Of a stretch of 7,616 nucleotides of DNA, positions 6,869 through 7,616 are shown one piece after another (within the stretch, counting starts at the first letter, position 1; every line of letters begins with the position of its first letter). The DNA is from an uncultured Lachnospiraceae bacterium. Its GTDB lineage: Bacteria; Bacillota; Clostridia; Lachnospirales; Lachnospiraceae. Position numbers and translations under genes: made by a program. The stretch is taken from contig CAJUFU010000046.1 in NCBI GenBank assembly GCA_910585555.1, positions 14,307-21,922 of the forward strand. The letters run 5' to 3'. Under the pieces are notes generated by a model. The model made no database searches and was not told the origin of the DNA. It was given only the letters and a program-made list of their open reading frames with translations.

Positions 6869-7567
6869 CTATTCGGCAGACACTATATAGTAATAAATCG
6901 GCTGGCCGCCATATTGTAATTCAATATCACAATCCGGGAATTTCTCTTCAATCTGCTCTTTAAGCTTCTCCGCATCTTCTTCCTCAATCTCTGCCCCATA
7001 ATAGATGCTGATCAGCTCCATCTCCTCTGTCACCAAGGCTTCCACCATATCGAGGGTGACGCTGGATATGGCTGTTCCCACAGAGAGAATGCCCTTATCG
7101 CCAAGGCCCATAAAATCACCCTGTTTAATCTCCTGGCCGTCAATATTGGTATCCCTTACCGCATAGGTCACCTGGCCGGTGGCAACCCCTTTCATCTCTT
7201 CCATCATGGCCGTCGTATTCTCCTCCACGGACAAGTCAGGCACATAGTTGATCACGGCCGTAATCCCCTGGGGCACGGTTTTGGTGGGAATCACTACAAT
7301 ATCTTTATCTTTCACCAAAGACTGCGCCTGGTTCGCCGCCAGGATGATATTCTTATTGTTGGGCAGGATGAACACATGATCCGCATTCACTTTATCAATG
7401 GCATTGAGCATATCCTCCGTACTGGGATTCATGGTCTGACCGCCCTCAATAATATAGTCCACACCCAGACCCTTAAAGATTTCTCCGATGCCCTCACCCA
7501 CGGACACCGCGATAAACCCAACCTCCTTCTTGGGGCCAGGCAGAACATCTTCTTCCTGCTTCGGCTC
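6869..7567 (-). CDS. fakA: Fatty acid kinase catalytic subunit FakA (YloV/DAK2 fusion family), C-terminal 232 codons
   Basis: FakA phosphorylates fatty acids held by a FakB/DegV carrier, giving acyl-phosphate for membrane lipid synthesis. Only the C-terminal part of a protein usually near 550 aa is present. The N-terminal DhaL/DAK2 nucleotide-binding domain and the middle domain lie beyond the adapter at 7568. Visible here is the Dak1_2-type C-terminal domain: GFIAVSVGEGI then GLGVDYIIEGGQTMNPSTED, ILPNNKNIILAANQA, VVIPTKTVPQGITAV, GDFMGLGDKGI, and the end LQYGGQPIYYYIVSAE before TAG. The run EGGQTMNPST plus LPNNKN is typical of YloV-type proteins. The first genomic codon is GAG at 7565-7567. 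A GTG at 7580-7582 that keeps the frame open is adapter sequence and not the true start. The gene ends 2 nt before a strong inverted-repeat block and precedes recG in the same direction; a FakB-like degV lies two genes on. Confidence 0.93.
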   Translation of the reverse strand, partial: EPKQEEDVLPGPKKEVGFIAVSVGEGIGEIFKGLGVDYIIEGGQTMNPSTEDMLNAIDKVNADHVFILPNNKNIILAANQAQSLVKDKDIVVIPTKTVPQGITAVINYVPDLSVEENTTAMMEEMKGVATGQVTYAVRDTNIDGQEIKQGDFMGLGDKGILSVGTAISSVTLDMVEALVTEEMELISIYYGAEIEEEDAEKLKEQIEEKFPDCDIELQYGGQPIYYYIVSAE

Positions 7568-7616
7568 AGATCGGAAGAGCACACGTCTGAACTCCAGTCA
7601 CCGCTCATTATCTCGT
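7568..7616. other. Illumina TruSeq index adapter read-through (right contig end)
   Basis: From 7568 the sequence starts AGATCGGAAGAGC and continues as the 34-base TruSeq read-2 adapter to 7601. The 8-base index CGCTCATT follows at 7602-7609, then ATCTCGT, the start of the P7 flow-cell part. From memory this index corresponds to the i7 index D703; that detail is recalled and not checked. These 49 bases are synthetic and must not be annotated as genome. Confidence 0.98.

Noticed and set aside
6739..6963. Plus-strand frame whose start reads MPTYGECPHCGHSP, resembling a zinc-ribbon CxxC peptide
   Set aside because: The CPHC stretch is a by-product of the 11-bp palindrome. There is no ribosome site before the ATG, no second CxxC, and the frame runs antisense into fakA.
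7580..7582. GTG as the start of the fakA fragment
   Set aside because: The codon lies in Illumina adapter sequence. The real start is beyond the contig, and the first genomic codon is at 7565-7567.

Overview
The window is a Bacillota fragment, most likely from a Clostridia/Lachnospiraceae-type genome. This rests on the gene order fakA - recG - degV - miaB - mutS, all on the minus strand, on the protein style and on near-even base composition judged by eye. The taxonomic call is inference from conserved order and sequence style, not a database result. The piece is an assembled short-read contig and not a natural replicon edge. Bases 1-11 are the tail of an Illumina adapter, and bases 7568-7616 are a read-2/index adapter with an 8-base index. 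Genomic sequence is therefore 12-7567, and both end genes are cut by the adapters and not by mutation.

Layout in transcription order (right to left): the C-terminal 232 codons of fakA (fatty acid kinase subunit, YloV/DAK2 family; 6869-7567); a 215-bp spacer packed with inverted repeats; recG (branch-migrating helicase, 681 aa; 4608-6653); a 54-bp spacer with a promoter-like pair starting inside the recG end; degV/fakB-type fatty-acid-binding protein (287 aa; 3690-4553); a 136-bp spacer with two hairpins, one terminator-like; miaB (tRNA methylthiotransferase, 475 aa; 2126-3553); an 80-bp spacer; and the first 678 codons of mutS (12-2045), cut exactly in the conserved STF of the MutS signature. 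No coding gene is supported on the plus strand, and no gene-free stretch exceeds 300 bp.

The genes fall into two themes. fakA and degV are the kinase and lipid-carrier halves of the fatty acid kinase system, which turns exogenous fatty acids into acyl-phosphate for phospholipid synthesis. recG and mutS are DNA repair and recombination genes, and miaB modifies tRNA A37. This is core genome, not an accessory island.

The one stretch not explained by genes is 6751-6866. Starting 2 nt after the fakA stop it holds five perfect inverted repeats (8, 9, 7, 8 and 11 bp) that nest into a branched fold plus an adjacent hairpin; 86 of its 116 bases lie in perfect helices. It is followed by a terminator-like hairpin with five T's and then the recG ribosome binding site. 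It could be a structured RNA element, a cis-regulatory leader of recG, or a copy of an intergenic repeat family. I do not recognise it as a named family.
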